Assembly (NCBI GenBank): GCA_003552765.1
Contig: PUOI01000616.1
Coordinates: 1 to 16,307 of the forward strand
Source of the DNA: Candidatus Hydrogenedentota bacterium
GTDB taxonomy: Bacteria > Hydrogenedentota > Hydrogenedentia > Hydrogenedentales > SLHB01
DNA: 16,307 nucleotides
Direction of reading: 5' to 3'
The translations under genes were made by a program, and so were the position numbers. Of the stretch, positions 1 to 5,816 are shown one piece after another. Position 1 is the stretch's first letter, and the number at the start of each line of letters is the position of its first letter. Below the pieces are notes generated by a model. The model was not told the origin of the DNA and searched no databases. It was given only the letters and a program-made list of their open reading frames with translations.

Positions 1-523
1 CCTCGGGGTCAAGGCCATTGCTGGGCTCATCGAGCAGAAGCAGCTTGGGATCATGGATGAGCGCCTGGGCCATCTTGAACCGCTGAAGCATGCCCGTGGA
101 ATAGGTCTCCATGCGCCGGTAGCGCTGGTCGCCGATGCCCACGAAGTTGAGCGTCTCGTGCCCGCGCTCCATGGCGTCCACCCGGCTCATGCCCGCGATC
201 TGGCCCATGTAGGTGAGGAACGACACCCCGCTCACGGTGTGCGCCGCCGCTTCCCGCTCGGGCACGTAGCCCAGGCGGCGGCGCGCTTCCAGCGCCTTTT
301 GCGGCATGGGCAAGCCGAACACGCGGACAGCGCCCCGCGCGGCCCGGTTGAAGCCCAGGATCGTGCGGATGAGCGTGCTCTTGCCCGCCCCGTTCGGCCC
401 AAGCAATCCCACGCGCCCTCCGCTTACGTCGAACGACACGCCAGACAAGGCCTCGAAGGACCCATAGCGCACCGTCACGTCCTGTAGCCGCAGGATGTCC
501 CCGCCGTCCGCCTGCTGCGTCAC
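1..523 (-). CDS. ABC transporter ATP-binding protein, ABC-2/CcmA-like (C-terminus beyond window)
   Basis: This is the nucleotide-binding subunit of an ABC transporter; it would hydrolyse ATP on the cytoplasmic face for a membrane permease that probably lies beyond the left edge. The 174 visible codons show a Walker A (GPNGAGKST, residues 42-50), a signature loop in the variant form YSTGMLQR (141-148) and a Walker B (LLLLDEP, 161-167), and are cut off in the D-loop region (SNGLDPE). YSTGM-type signature loops are usual in ATPases paired with ABC-2 permeases (drug, polysaccharide or gliding/secretion exporters). The Q-loop position reads YVPE rather than the commoner YVPQ. I chose the GTG at 523 because AAAGGGA (531-537) lies 7 nt upstream and the alternative ATGs at 560 and 597 are out of frame. 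A promoter at 596-625 fits this gene. The transported substrate cannot be told. The family is clear; the gene is incomplete. Confidence 0.9.
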   Translation of the reverse strand, partial: MTQQADGGDILRLQDVTVRYGSFEALSGVSFDVSGGRVGLLGPNGAGKSTLIRTILGFNRAARGAVRVFGLPMPQKALEARRRLGYVPEREAAAHTVSGVSFLTYMGQIAGMSRVDAMERGHETLNFVGIGDQRYRRMETYSTGMLQRFKMAQALIHDPKLLLLDEPSNGLDPE

Positions 524-595
524 CTTTTGCTCCCTTTCCCGCTCTTGCCGCCACGCGCATCCCCGGCGCGGTCCGCGGCGTTTGATGTCCGCCGC

Positions 596-625
596 ATTAT
601 ACACGGCAAGGGTCCCCGGCGTGAA
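596..625 (-). promoter_or_regulatory. Sigma70-like promoter for the ABC ATPase gene
   Basis: On the minus strand a perfect TATAAT (601 to 596) is preceded after 18 nt by TTCACG (625 to 620), matching four of six -35 consensus bases. The predicted transcript would start near 588, giving a leader of about 65 nt before the GTG at 523. The assignment rests on consensus match and placement only. Confidence 0.55.
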
Positions 626-847
626 TGCATTGAATGGCTAAAACGTTATCACTAACCGCACCCGGCGCGCCCATGGGGCGGGCTCAAGTGTTGGCGGAAA
701 TGCGCCGATAGGATCCAGGCCTGAGGACGAGGCCTTGGGGCGCCTAACCTTGACCGGCGCTCATAGAGACGGTTTTCTCGCGAGCGCTGGTCAAGTTTCG
801 GCGGACGCGTGCCGATAACTGAGAGGAAAGGCTCTCTTGCTTGGGCA

Positions 848-976
848 AGCGGCTTGCAGAAGTGAATGAGAGACCCGGTTTGTCGCCAACGAAGATGAGC
901 CTACTGAGCATTCCGCTCAGCAGGAAGCGATTGACCGAAAGGTTTGGCCGCTACGAGTGGACTTCTGCAAGCCGCT
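848..976. repeat. 16-bp perfect inverted repeat enclosing 97 bp
   Basis: Bases 848-863 are the exact reverse complement of 961-976. The enclosed segment has its own hairpins (904-920 and the GAAA-loop stem). No target-site duplication flanks the arms, which argues against a recent miniature transposon and leaves a closing helix of a folded RNA as the simpler reading. Confidence 0.6.
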
Positions 977-1081
977 GAACGAACGAAAGTGATGCCGAGA
1001 CTGCGCTTTGACTAGGGCCCGTATCCTGTTCTCCCGGGACAGGGCGGGAAAGGTCATGCCCCGCCATGCCGCCGCGCCCGG

Positions 1082-1109
1082 TTGAGCGTAGCAGAGCATT
1101 TCCTATATG
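1082..1109 (+). promoter_or_regulatory. Possible promoter for the leader ORF and HD-GYP gene
   Basis: TTGAGC (1082-1087) and TATATG (1104-1109) are separated by 16 nt; each matches four of six consensus bases. A transcript starting near 1116 would carry the ribosome-binding site at 1143-1149 and the leader ORF. This is a weak match and only its position supports it. Confidence 0.3.
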
Positions 1110-1142
1110 GCGTGGGTAGGCGGGGCGCGCTGACTGAAATAC

Positions 1143-1149
1143 AAGGAGG
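1143..1149 (+). promoter_or_regulatory. Strong Shine-Dalgarno site (AAGGAGG) for a leader ORF
   Basis: AAGGAGG lies 4 nt before an ATG at 1154. It is the best ribosome-binding site upstream of the HD-GYP gene, whose own start at 1249 has only a weak GGTGGG in front of it. This is what suggests that translation enters at 1154 and passes on to 1249. Confidence 0.45.
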
Positions 1150-1153
1150 CGGC

Positions 1154-1252
1154 ATGAGGACTTGGCCGTGCAGCGGGGCGGACACAGGCACGGGGTTCTC
1201 CGGCGCCCCCCGGCGGCGCCGGCGACAGGCACAGGGTGGGTATACTGAATGA
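1154..1252 (+). CDS. Candidate 32-residue leader peptide overlapping the HD-GYP start
   Basis: A short frame opens with ATG after AAGGAGG and closes with TGA at 1250-1252, overlapping the next gene's ATG (1249-1251) in an ATGA arrangement. The peptide runs from MRTWPCSG to GGYTE and contains five consecutive arginine codons (1211-1225). Those codons mostly lie in the loop and right arm of a hairpin with an 8-bp stem (1200-1207 with 1215-1222). The geometry is that of translational coupling, and the arginine run within the hairpin could make coupling or attenuation sensitive to ribosome pausing. No homologue is recognised and the composition is low complexity, so it may have no function as a protein. 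The overlap and the ribosome-binding site are seen directly; the role is inferred. Confidence 0.35.
   Translation: MRTWPCSGADTGTGFSGAPRRRRRQAQGGYTE
1200..1222 (+). promoter_or_regulatory. GC-only hairpin in the HD-GYP leader
   Basis: CCGGCGCC (1200-1207) pairs perfectly with GGCGCCGG (1215-1222) around a 7-nt loop, ending 26 nt before the HD-GYP start codon. Near-direct repeats of GACACAGGC occur around it at 1181, 1224 and 1251. It could shield or expose the start site. Confidence 0.4.
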
Positions 1253-2430
1253 CACAGGCCAACGGCGCCACTGCTACGATTCTTGTCGTTGATGATCTCG
1301 TAGAGAACGTGCACTACCTAACCAAGGTGCTGGCCCCGAAAGGCTATGGGGTGTATTCGGCGCAGGATGGGGAAGAAGCCCTGGACGCCGTGGCCAAATA
1401 CGCGCCGGACATCATCCTGCTGGACCTGGTGCTTCCCAAGATAGGCGGGCTCGAGGTGTGCCGGCGGCTGAAGGCGGATGACGCGACCTATCACATTCCC
1501 ATCGTGGTCATTACCGGGGTGTCGGAACGGGAGACGAACCTGAAGGCCATCGACGCAGGGGCGGACGATTACCTCACCAAGCCGGTGGATGCGCCCATGC
1601 TCCACGCCCGGATCCGGAGCTGCTTGCGCGCGAAGTCCCTTCAGGACCAGGTCTTCGGGTACCAGCATAAGCTTGAGGAAGCCAATCACAACCTGGAGGA
1701 ACGCATCCGGGAACGTACGCGTCAACTCGAGCGAACGCAGCACGTGACGGTGTTTGCCCTGGCCCGCCTAGCGGAATCGCGCGACACCGAGACGGGCGAA
1801 CATCTCAGCCGCATCCGGCGGTATGTGCAGGTGTTGGCGCAGCAGCTCGCCGAGTCAGGCGAATACGGCGAGGTCATTGACGAGGCCTTCTTGCGCGAGC
1901 TTTTCCATTCGAGTCCGTTGCACGACATCGGCAAGGTGGGCATCCCGGACCAGATCCTGTTGAAGCCGGGCAAGCTTACGCACGAAGAATTCGAGATCAT
2001 GAAGCTCCACGCGGTGATCGGAGGGGATACGCTGAGAGCCGCCGACATCGAGGCGGGCAAGGACTCGTTCCTCAGCATGGGGCGGGATATCGCGTATTAC
2101 CACCACGAGAAATGGAACGGGAATGGGTATCCCTCGGGGTTAAGGGAGCAAGAGATCCCGCTGGCGGCCCGCATTGTGGCCCTGTGCGACACCTACGACG
2201 CCTTGACCTCCCGCAGACCGTACAAGGAAGCCTACACCCACGAATTCGCCAAGGAAATCATTGTTCCCGAGCGGGGCAAACAGTTCGAACCAGCGATTGT
2301 TGATGCGTTCCTGGCGGTTGAACACCGGTTTTACGCCATTCAACAGGCTTTGAGAGACACAGGCCACCCTTCTCGCATTGAGGAACTCGTTCAGAATCTC
2401 GCCTCGATGCGGCAATGCGTGGCGGAGTAG
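1249..2430 (+). CDS. Response regulator with HD-GYP output domain (predicted c-di-GMP phosphodiesterase)
   Basis: This is a cytoplasmic two-component regulator predicted to degrade cyclic di-GMP when phosphorylated. The REC domain (about residues 9-127) has the acidic pair D15/D16, phosphoacceptor D59, T89 and K111. A charged helix or coiled coil (about 129-164) leads to the HD-GYP domain (about 166-350), which has HDIGKVGIPD (H225/D226), H254, HHEKWNGNGYP (285-295) and a CDTYDALTS segment. All expected metal-binding residues of the family appear present. At 393 aa the length is typical of REC-HD-GYP proteins. No sensor kinase lies beside it; the neighbouring Ser/Thr kinase is convergent and of another type. 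The ATG at 1249 is the only start close to the REC domain and overlaps a leader ORF stop. Family assignment is firm; the activity is inferred. Confidence 0.95.
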   Translation: MTQANGATATILVVDDLVENVHYLTKVLAPKGYGVYSAQDGEEALDAVAKYAPDIILLDLVLPKIGGLEVCRRLKADDATYHIPIVVITGVSERETNLKAIDAGADDYLTKPVDAPMLHARIRSCLRAKSLQDQVFGYQHKLEEANHNLEERIRERTRQLERTQHVTVFALARLAESRDTETGEHLSRIRRYVQVLAQQLAESGEYGEVIDEAFLRELFHSSPLHDIGKVGIPDQILLKPGKLTHEEFEIMKLHAVIGGDTLRAADIEAGKDSFLSMGRDIAYYHHEKWNGNGYPSGLREQEIPLAARIVALCDTYDALTSRRPYKEAYTHEFAKEIIVPERGKQFEPAIVDAFLAVEHRFYAIQQALRDTGHPSRIEELVQNLASMRQCVAE

Positions 2431-2442
2431 GCCGAAAGAACG

Positions 2443-2459
2443 GGGAAGATGGGCTTCCC
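2443..2459. terminator. Hairpin between convergent HD-GYP and kinase genes
   Basis: GGGAAG (2443-2448) pairs with CTTCCC (2454-2459) around a 5-nt loop inside the 43-bp gap between two convergent stop codons. There is no good T-run on either side, so it would be a weak or factor-assisted terminator. Confidence 0.4.
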
Positions 2460-2473
2460 TTGGCTTCCGGCGG

Positions 2474-4513
2474 TCACAACGCGTCCCGAATCTCCTCGAT
2501 GCCGCCCGGCAGCGGTTTCACGCAACGAAATCCGACATAGGTCCGCTTGGCCTCAAAACGCTCGGCGAGGCGGGAACCCAACGCCGCCCCGCGCTGGAAG
2601 TTTCCCCCCCGCACAATGACCGGAACCCCAAAGGTCATCCATTCCTCGGGCGAATCTCCCTCGGCCGCAGGCAGGATTTCGTCCCGGGGGCGCGTGGGAG
2701 TCCGCGTCCATTCCGAGACATTGCCCGCCATGTCCAACACGCCGTAGGGTGTTTCGTCCATCTCAAAGAGGCCCACGGGCGCGAGTTCGCCCGTCCCTAG
2801 GTTGGCGGCCCCGTCTTCCCATTCGACGCCCCACGGGAAAGGCGCGGGCGGCCTGGTCTCGCCCATGGCGGCGCGCGCCCATTCGGCGTCGGTGGGCAAC
2901 CGCTTGCCCGCCCATGCCGCGTAGGCCATGGCGTCATACATGGCGACCCCTGTCACGGGGAATTCTCCCGGCCACTGCTCGGCATTGGGCGGCGTGCGCC
3001 AGCCGGTCTCCTCGGTGAATTCGAGATAGGCCTCCGTGGTCACCTCGGTGCGATCCATGAAGAAACCCGGCAACAGCACCCCTTCGCCAGTTTCGGCGTT
3101 CAGCAAGGCCCGGCCCGGCGGAATGAACACCATCCCCGCCGGCCGCAAGGCCACGCCCAACGCATATTGAAGCCCTTCCCAGCCCAGTTGAAGGGCCTCG
3201 CCGGAATGGCCCGCTTGTCCCGCGGCTGCGGCATCGTCCCAACGGCTCTCCGCCATGGCCACATAGTGTTCGAGGCGCTCATCGCCCTCGGCGCGATCGC
3301 GGGCCACGGTGAGGGCGTCATCCACGAGTTCCCGCAACACCGTGAATCTCGGCCCAACGGCTTCGGACGTATCCGGGGCGCGTCCGGCCTGCGCCTCGGC
3401 CTCCACCATGGCCATTCTCCGGTGTTCCTCGGCCTGCCAAAGGCCCCAGCCGCCCGACGCCAGCGCGGCGATGACCAACAAGAGCCCAGCGGCGCGCCGG
3501 GCCCAGACGCCAGCGCCCTGGAAGGCGCCGCCCACCCCCCAAGCCGAGGGGTGATAGCGGTTTCGCACGCTTTGAACGGCCTGGCGCAATTCCTGAACCG
3601 ATTGGTAGCGATTCTCGGGATCTTTTTCCGTGCATTTGATGACAATGGCGTCCAACTCAGGCAGCGCATCGGATCGCACGGCGCTCAAGGGCTTGCCCAT
3701 GCCGGTGGGCAGGCCGCCCGTGAGCATTTCGTAGATGAGAACGCCCATGCTGTAGACGTCCGCCCGGCCATCCACGGCCCGGCTGTCCTTGAATTGCTCC
3801 GGCGACATGTAGTGGGGCGTGCCCATCACCATGGACGTGGCGGTGAGATTGGATTTGGCCACAAGCTTGGAAATCCCGAAATCCATGATCTTGACCTGGC
3901 CGTTCTCGCCAATCATCACGTTCTCGGGTTTGATGTCACGGTGCACGGTGTATTGGTGGGCGTACTCAAGCGCCTCGCAGATGCCGTCCACAATCCGCAA
4001 GGCCATTTCGATGGACAGCCATTGCCCGCCGCCCTGATGCTCCATCAAATCCCGCAACGAACGGCCGCGCAGGTACTCCATCGAGATGTAGAGCACGCCC
4101 TCGGTCATGCCGATGTCGTGAACCCGCACGATGTTGGGGTGGGCGAGTTGCCGGGCGATGCGCGCTTCGTTGTAGAACCGGTTCACCACCACGCTGTCCC
4201 GGACGAACTGCGGCAGAAGCATCTTGAGCGCCACTTCCTCGTTCAGGACGTTGTCGTGCGCCTTGTAGATGCAGCCCATGCCGCCCCGGCCAATCATCTC
4301 AATGATGGTGTAGCGGTTGGCCAAGACCTTACCGCGGGGAAACGTGATGTGCGGCTGTTTCTTGCGGGAGGCTTGATTCGGCTGGCCGCCGCTATTCGCG
4401 GTCTTGCCCCGTGATTTCGCGCCATGGCCGGACAATGGGGTGTTGCACCGCGCGCATCGCGCTTGGCCGGCCGGATTCTGGGTCCCGCACGTGGGGCACT
4501 GGATTTGTGTCAT
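2474..4513 (-). CDS. Transmembrane Ser/Thr protein kinase with N-terminal zinc ribbon and C-terminal SUMF1-like domain
   Basis: This is a bacterial Hanks-type kinase of about 679 aa. Domains in order: a zinc ribbon with two CxxC pairs (C6, C9, C20, C23); a kinase domain (about 68-320) with glycine loop GRGGMG, catalytic K97, HRDIKPEN (D193) and DFG (D211); one membrane segment (about 341-359, LLLVIAALASGG); a helical stretch; and a SUMF1/FGE-sulfatase-like domain (about 458-670) with RLPTDAEWARAA, GNVSEW, VRGGNF and a final GFRCV. The kinase should face the cytoplasm and the SUMF1-like domain the periplasm, as in a receptor. The cysteine pair that catalyses formylglycine formation in true FGEs is absent (GSRLAERFEAKRTYVGFRCV), so a ligand-binding or structural role is more likely. 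I prefer the ATG at 4513, where the zinc ribbon begins; a GTG at 4570 in frame would add 19 residues. The target is unknown. Confidence 0.92.
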   Translation of the reverse strand: MTQIQCPTCGTQNPAGQARCARCNTPLSGHGAKSRGKTANSGGQPNQASRKKQPHITFPRGKVLANRYTIIEMIGRGGMGCIYKAHDNVLNEEVALKMLLPQFVRDSVVVNRFYNEARIARQLAHPNIVRVHDIGMTEGVLYISMEYLRGRSLRDLMEHQGGGQWLSIEMALRIVDGICEALEYAHQYTVHRDIKPENVMIGENGQVKIMDFGISKLVAKSNLTATSMVMGTPHYMSPEQFKDSRAVDGRADVYSMGVLIYEMLTGGLPTGMGKPLSAVRSDALPELDAIVIKCTEKDPENRYQSVQELRQAVQSVRNRYHPSAWGVGGAFQGAGVWARRAAGLLLVIAALASGGWGLWQAEEHRRMAMVEAEAQAGRAPDTSEAVGPRFTVLRELVDDALTVARDRAEGDERLEHYVAMAESRWDDAAAAGQAGHSGEALQLGWEGLQYALGVALRPAGMVFIPPGRALLNAETGEGVLLPGFFMDRTEVTTEAYLEFTEETGWRTPPNAEQWPGEFPVTGVAMYDAMAYAAWAGKRLPTDAEWARAAMGETRPPAPFPWGVEWEDGAANLGTGELAPVGLFEMDETPYGVLDMAGNVSEWTRTPTRPRDEILPAAEGDSPEEWMTFGVPVIVRGGNFQRGAALGSRLAERFEAKRTYVGFRCVKPLPGGIEEIRDAL

Positions 4514-4588
4514 CCGCTTGAGGGTATCCTTTGCCGTGAGGGCGGGTTGGACGGTACTGCGCCGCTTCACGGATCAACCATGGTCAAA

Positions 4589-4607
4589 CCCGCTATGTTC
4601 CCGCTAT
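4589..4607. promoter_or_regulatory. Direct repeat CCCGCTAT x2 at the kinase promoter (candidate operator)
   Basis: CCCGCTAT occurs at 4589-4596 and 4600-4607, one helical turn (11 bp) apart. It overlaps the predicted -10 element and transcription start of the kinase gene. Same-face direct repeats at such a place are a common operator layout, but no regulator is identified. Confidence 0.3.
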
Positions 4608-4636
4608 TGTACCTAATCACGCCCCCAGGCGGCCAA
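4606..4636 (-). promoter_or_regulatory. Possible promoter for the kinase gene
   Basis: On the minus strand TACAAT (4611 to 4606, five of six -10 bases) follows TTGGCC (4636 to 4631) after 19 nt, a little longer than ideal. The transcript would begin near 4599 with a leader of about 86 nt. Confidence 0.35.
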
Positions 4637-4666
4637 GTTGCTTCCAATCACCGGCCAGGGATCCCG

Positions 4667-4713
4667 CCGCCTTCCAGGCGGTAAATACATGCCGGCGAGA
4701 CGCCGGCGGTACG
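4667..4713. repeat. Double-hairpin interspersed repeat, copy 1
   Basis: A first hairpin (4667-4671 with 4677-4681, loop TTCCA) is followed after an AT-rich linker by a second (4691-4697 with 4701-4707, loop AGA). The 24 bases 4690-4713 recur identically and in the same orientation at 11167-11190, also preceded there by a small GC hairpin with a TTCC loop. The layout resembles bacterial REP-type elements. It lies in a divergent spacer, so it is not a transcription terminator for either neighbour. Confidence 0.75.
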
Positions 4714-4734
4714 TCCTCACCCATTGGGTGAGGA
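4714..4734. repeat. Nine-bp stem-loop directly following repeat copy 1
   Basis: TCCTCACCC (4714-4722) pairs perfectly with GGGTGAGGA (4726-4734) around a 3-nt loop, followed by a T-rich tail (4735-4747). In form it resembles an intrinsic terminator, yet no gene ends nearby on the plus strand. It may belong to the repeat element or insulate the plus-strand genes from antisense reading. Confidence 0.5.
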
Positions 4735-4994
4735 TAACTTTCTGTTTCAGGCGTTAACAATAGAAACAGCAAGATAGATTGGGCTAAGTTATCCGGCGGT
4801 GTTAGTTTGCGCGCCGATTTCATTCATCCCGCCCGTTTTTGGTATAGTTCCACTTCCGAAGTGGTGGGCGCTGGCCCGTGCCATTCTCTTGGAAAACCCT
4901 TTGGCTCCCTGGTTCTCGCGGAACAAGGGACGCCGTTTACGCGGACGCCCGCGCTGTTGGCGCGCGTGGAAGTCTTCCGTCCCGACTCTGAATT
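4735..4994. other. Remaining spacer upstream of the site-2 protease gene
   Basis: No gene is seen here; the only plus-strand frames are short and not protein-like. It holds a TATAGT hexamer (4843-4848) without a convincing -35 element, followed at once by a near-perfect palindrome (4850-4864), listed separately. Confidence 0.5.
4843..4864 (+). promoter_or_regulatory. TATAGT element with adjoining palindrome (candidate promoter-operator)
   Basis: TATAGT (4843-4848) is followed by CCACTTC-C-GAAGTGG (4850-4864), a 15-bp palindrome with 7-bp arms about a single central base. If TATAGT is the -10 element, the start site (near 4855) falls inside the palindrome, a typical repressor position. No good -35 is present. 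It would control the site-2 protease and perhaps the ValRS gene. Confidence 0.35.
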
Positions 4995-5000
4995 AAGGAG
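4995..5000 (+). promoter_or_regulatory. Ribosome-binding site deciding a TTG start
   Basis: AAGGAG lies 6 nt before TTG at 5007. The ten bases TTAAGGAGCG here are repeated exactly before the ValRS start (AAGGAG at 5805-5810, also 6 nt spacing), which supports TTG as the true start and suggests both genes are translated at a similar rate. Confidence 0.7.
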
Positions 5001-5006
5001 CGTTCC

Positions 5007-5699
5007 TTGGATTTAGAAAACATTAACTGGACACTAATCCTGGTCCAGTACGCAGTGCTGCTGTTTTCGTTGTGCGTTCACGAGACGGCGCACGCGTGGA
5101 TGGCCGAACGTTGTGGGGATCCCTCGGCTCGGTTGTTGGGCCGCGTTACCCTCAATCCCATGGCCCACGCGGATCCCGTTGGAACCGTGGTGATGCCGCT
5201 GATCATGATGGTATTTGGCTTTCCGTTTCTGTTTGGCTGGGCCAAGCCCGTGCCGTTTAATCCGGTTAACTTGAACAATATCCGGCGCGATCCCGTGTTG
5301 ATCGCTGTTGCCGGGCCCGCCTCGAACGTGGTCATCGCCGTCGTGACGGCCATCCTGTTCAAGGTTGTGTTGGTGATTAGCGGGGGACTCGAAGCCCAGG
5401 GAGGCCCCATCCCCGACCCAGTAGCCATGGTGGCGGCGTTCCTTATTTTGATCAACCTGGTGCTGTTCACGTTTAATCTGATTCCGGTGCCTCCCCTGGA
5501 TGGCCATTACGTGCTGGGATACTTGCTGCCGTCTGAAGCAGAGGAAGCGCTGTACCGGATTGGCCCTTGGGGGATCGTGATCGCTGTTGTCCTGGCGCGC
5601 CCCCTGTTGGGCACGCTCGTGCCGCTGTTCCTGTTGCCGTTCATGCTGTTTCTCCCGGAGCTTAACATCGGCTTGAACCTGATGTATGAACTCAGATAA
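5007..5699 (+). CDS. Site-2 protease family (peptidase M50) membrane metalloprotease
   Basis: This is a polytopic membrane protein of 230 aa, predicted to be a zinc protease cutting within the membrane. The zinc motif HETAH (residues 25-29) sits in the first membrane helix. GPASN (103-107) and NLIPVPPLDG (157-166, the D165 zinc ligand region) complete the family signature. Hydrophobic segments cover about 9-27, 58-78, 97-123, 138-160 and 186-213. It lacks a PDZ domain and is of the compact S2P/M50B type (YwhC/Rv-like), whose substrates are mostly unknown, rather than an RseP. Translation starts at TTG, chosen because of the well-placed AAGGAG. The ValRS gene follows 117 bp downstream on the same strand. 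Association of a small S2P gene with a tRNA synthetase gene is probably only shared transcription. Family assignment is strong. Confidence 0.93.
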   Translation: MDLENINWTLILVQYAVLLFSLCVHETAHAWMAERCGDPSARLLGRVTLNPMAHADPVGTVVMPLIMMVFGFPFLFGWAKPVPFNPVNLNNIRRDPVLIAVAGPASNVVIAVVTAILFKVVLVISGGLEAQGGPIPDPVAMVAAFLILINLVLFTFNLIPVPPLDGHYVLGYLLPSEAEEALYRIGPWGIVIAVVLARPLLGTLVPLFLLPFMLFLPELNIGLNLMYELR

Positions 5700-5816
5700 A
5701 CCGGAGCAGAGCGGCCCCGCCGGGGAACACAGCCACGGTGTGAACCGAAATATCACCCGAAACCTTGCCTGCCTCTATAGTACTCCCATGGATTGTAAGA
5801 GGTTAAGGAGCGATTT

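Larger units (their letters stand above)
626..1153. other. Gene-poor spacer rich in inverted repeats; possible structured RNA
   Basis: No reading frame here has both a plausible start and protein-like content. The stretch holds an unusual density of stems: 717-722 with 730-735; 749-762 with 782-795 (14 pairs including one G-U); 821-825 with 832-836; 839-843 with 846-850; 904-909 with 915-920; and a perfect 16-base inverted repeat, 848-863 with 961-976. An ACC-GAAA-GGT hairpin with a GNRA-type loop lies within the last of these. No tRNA, tmRNA, RNase P or riboswitch consensus was recognised. It could be a non-coding RNA, a degenerate mobile element or regulatory DNA. Confidence 0.4.

Noticed and set aside
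51..560. A 169-codon minus-strand frame over the ABC gene
   Set aside because: It is out of frame with the Walker A, signature and Walker B motifs, which lie in the frame starting at 523.
848..976. Miniature inverted-repeat transposable element
   Set aside because: Arms are perfect but there is no flanking target duplication and no second copy in the window; a folded RNA explains the internal hairpins better.
1241..1246. TATACT just before the HD-GYP start as a -10 element
   Set aside because: Transcription would begin inside the coding region after the start codon, no -35 lies at the right distance, and no alternative downstream start precedes the REC domain.
2474..3130. SUMF1-like domain of the kinase as the formylglycine-generating enzyme for the nearby sulfatase
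   Set aside because: The catalytic cysteine pair is missing; only the structural cysteine of the GFRC segment remains.
4514..4570. Nineteen-residue N-terminal extension of the kinase from GTG 4570
   Set aside because: It adds a non-conserved basic stretch before the zinc ribbon, and the ATG at 4513 gives a natural beginning; it remains possible but less likely.
4714..4747. Intrinsic terminator of an upstream plus-strand gene
   Set aside because: The spacer is divergent and no plus-strand gene ends just before it, despite the terminator-like stem and T-rich tail.
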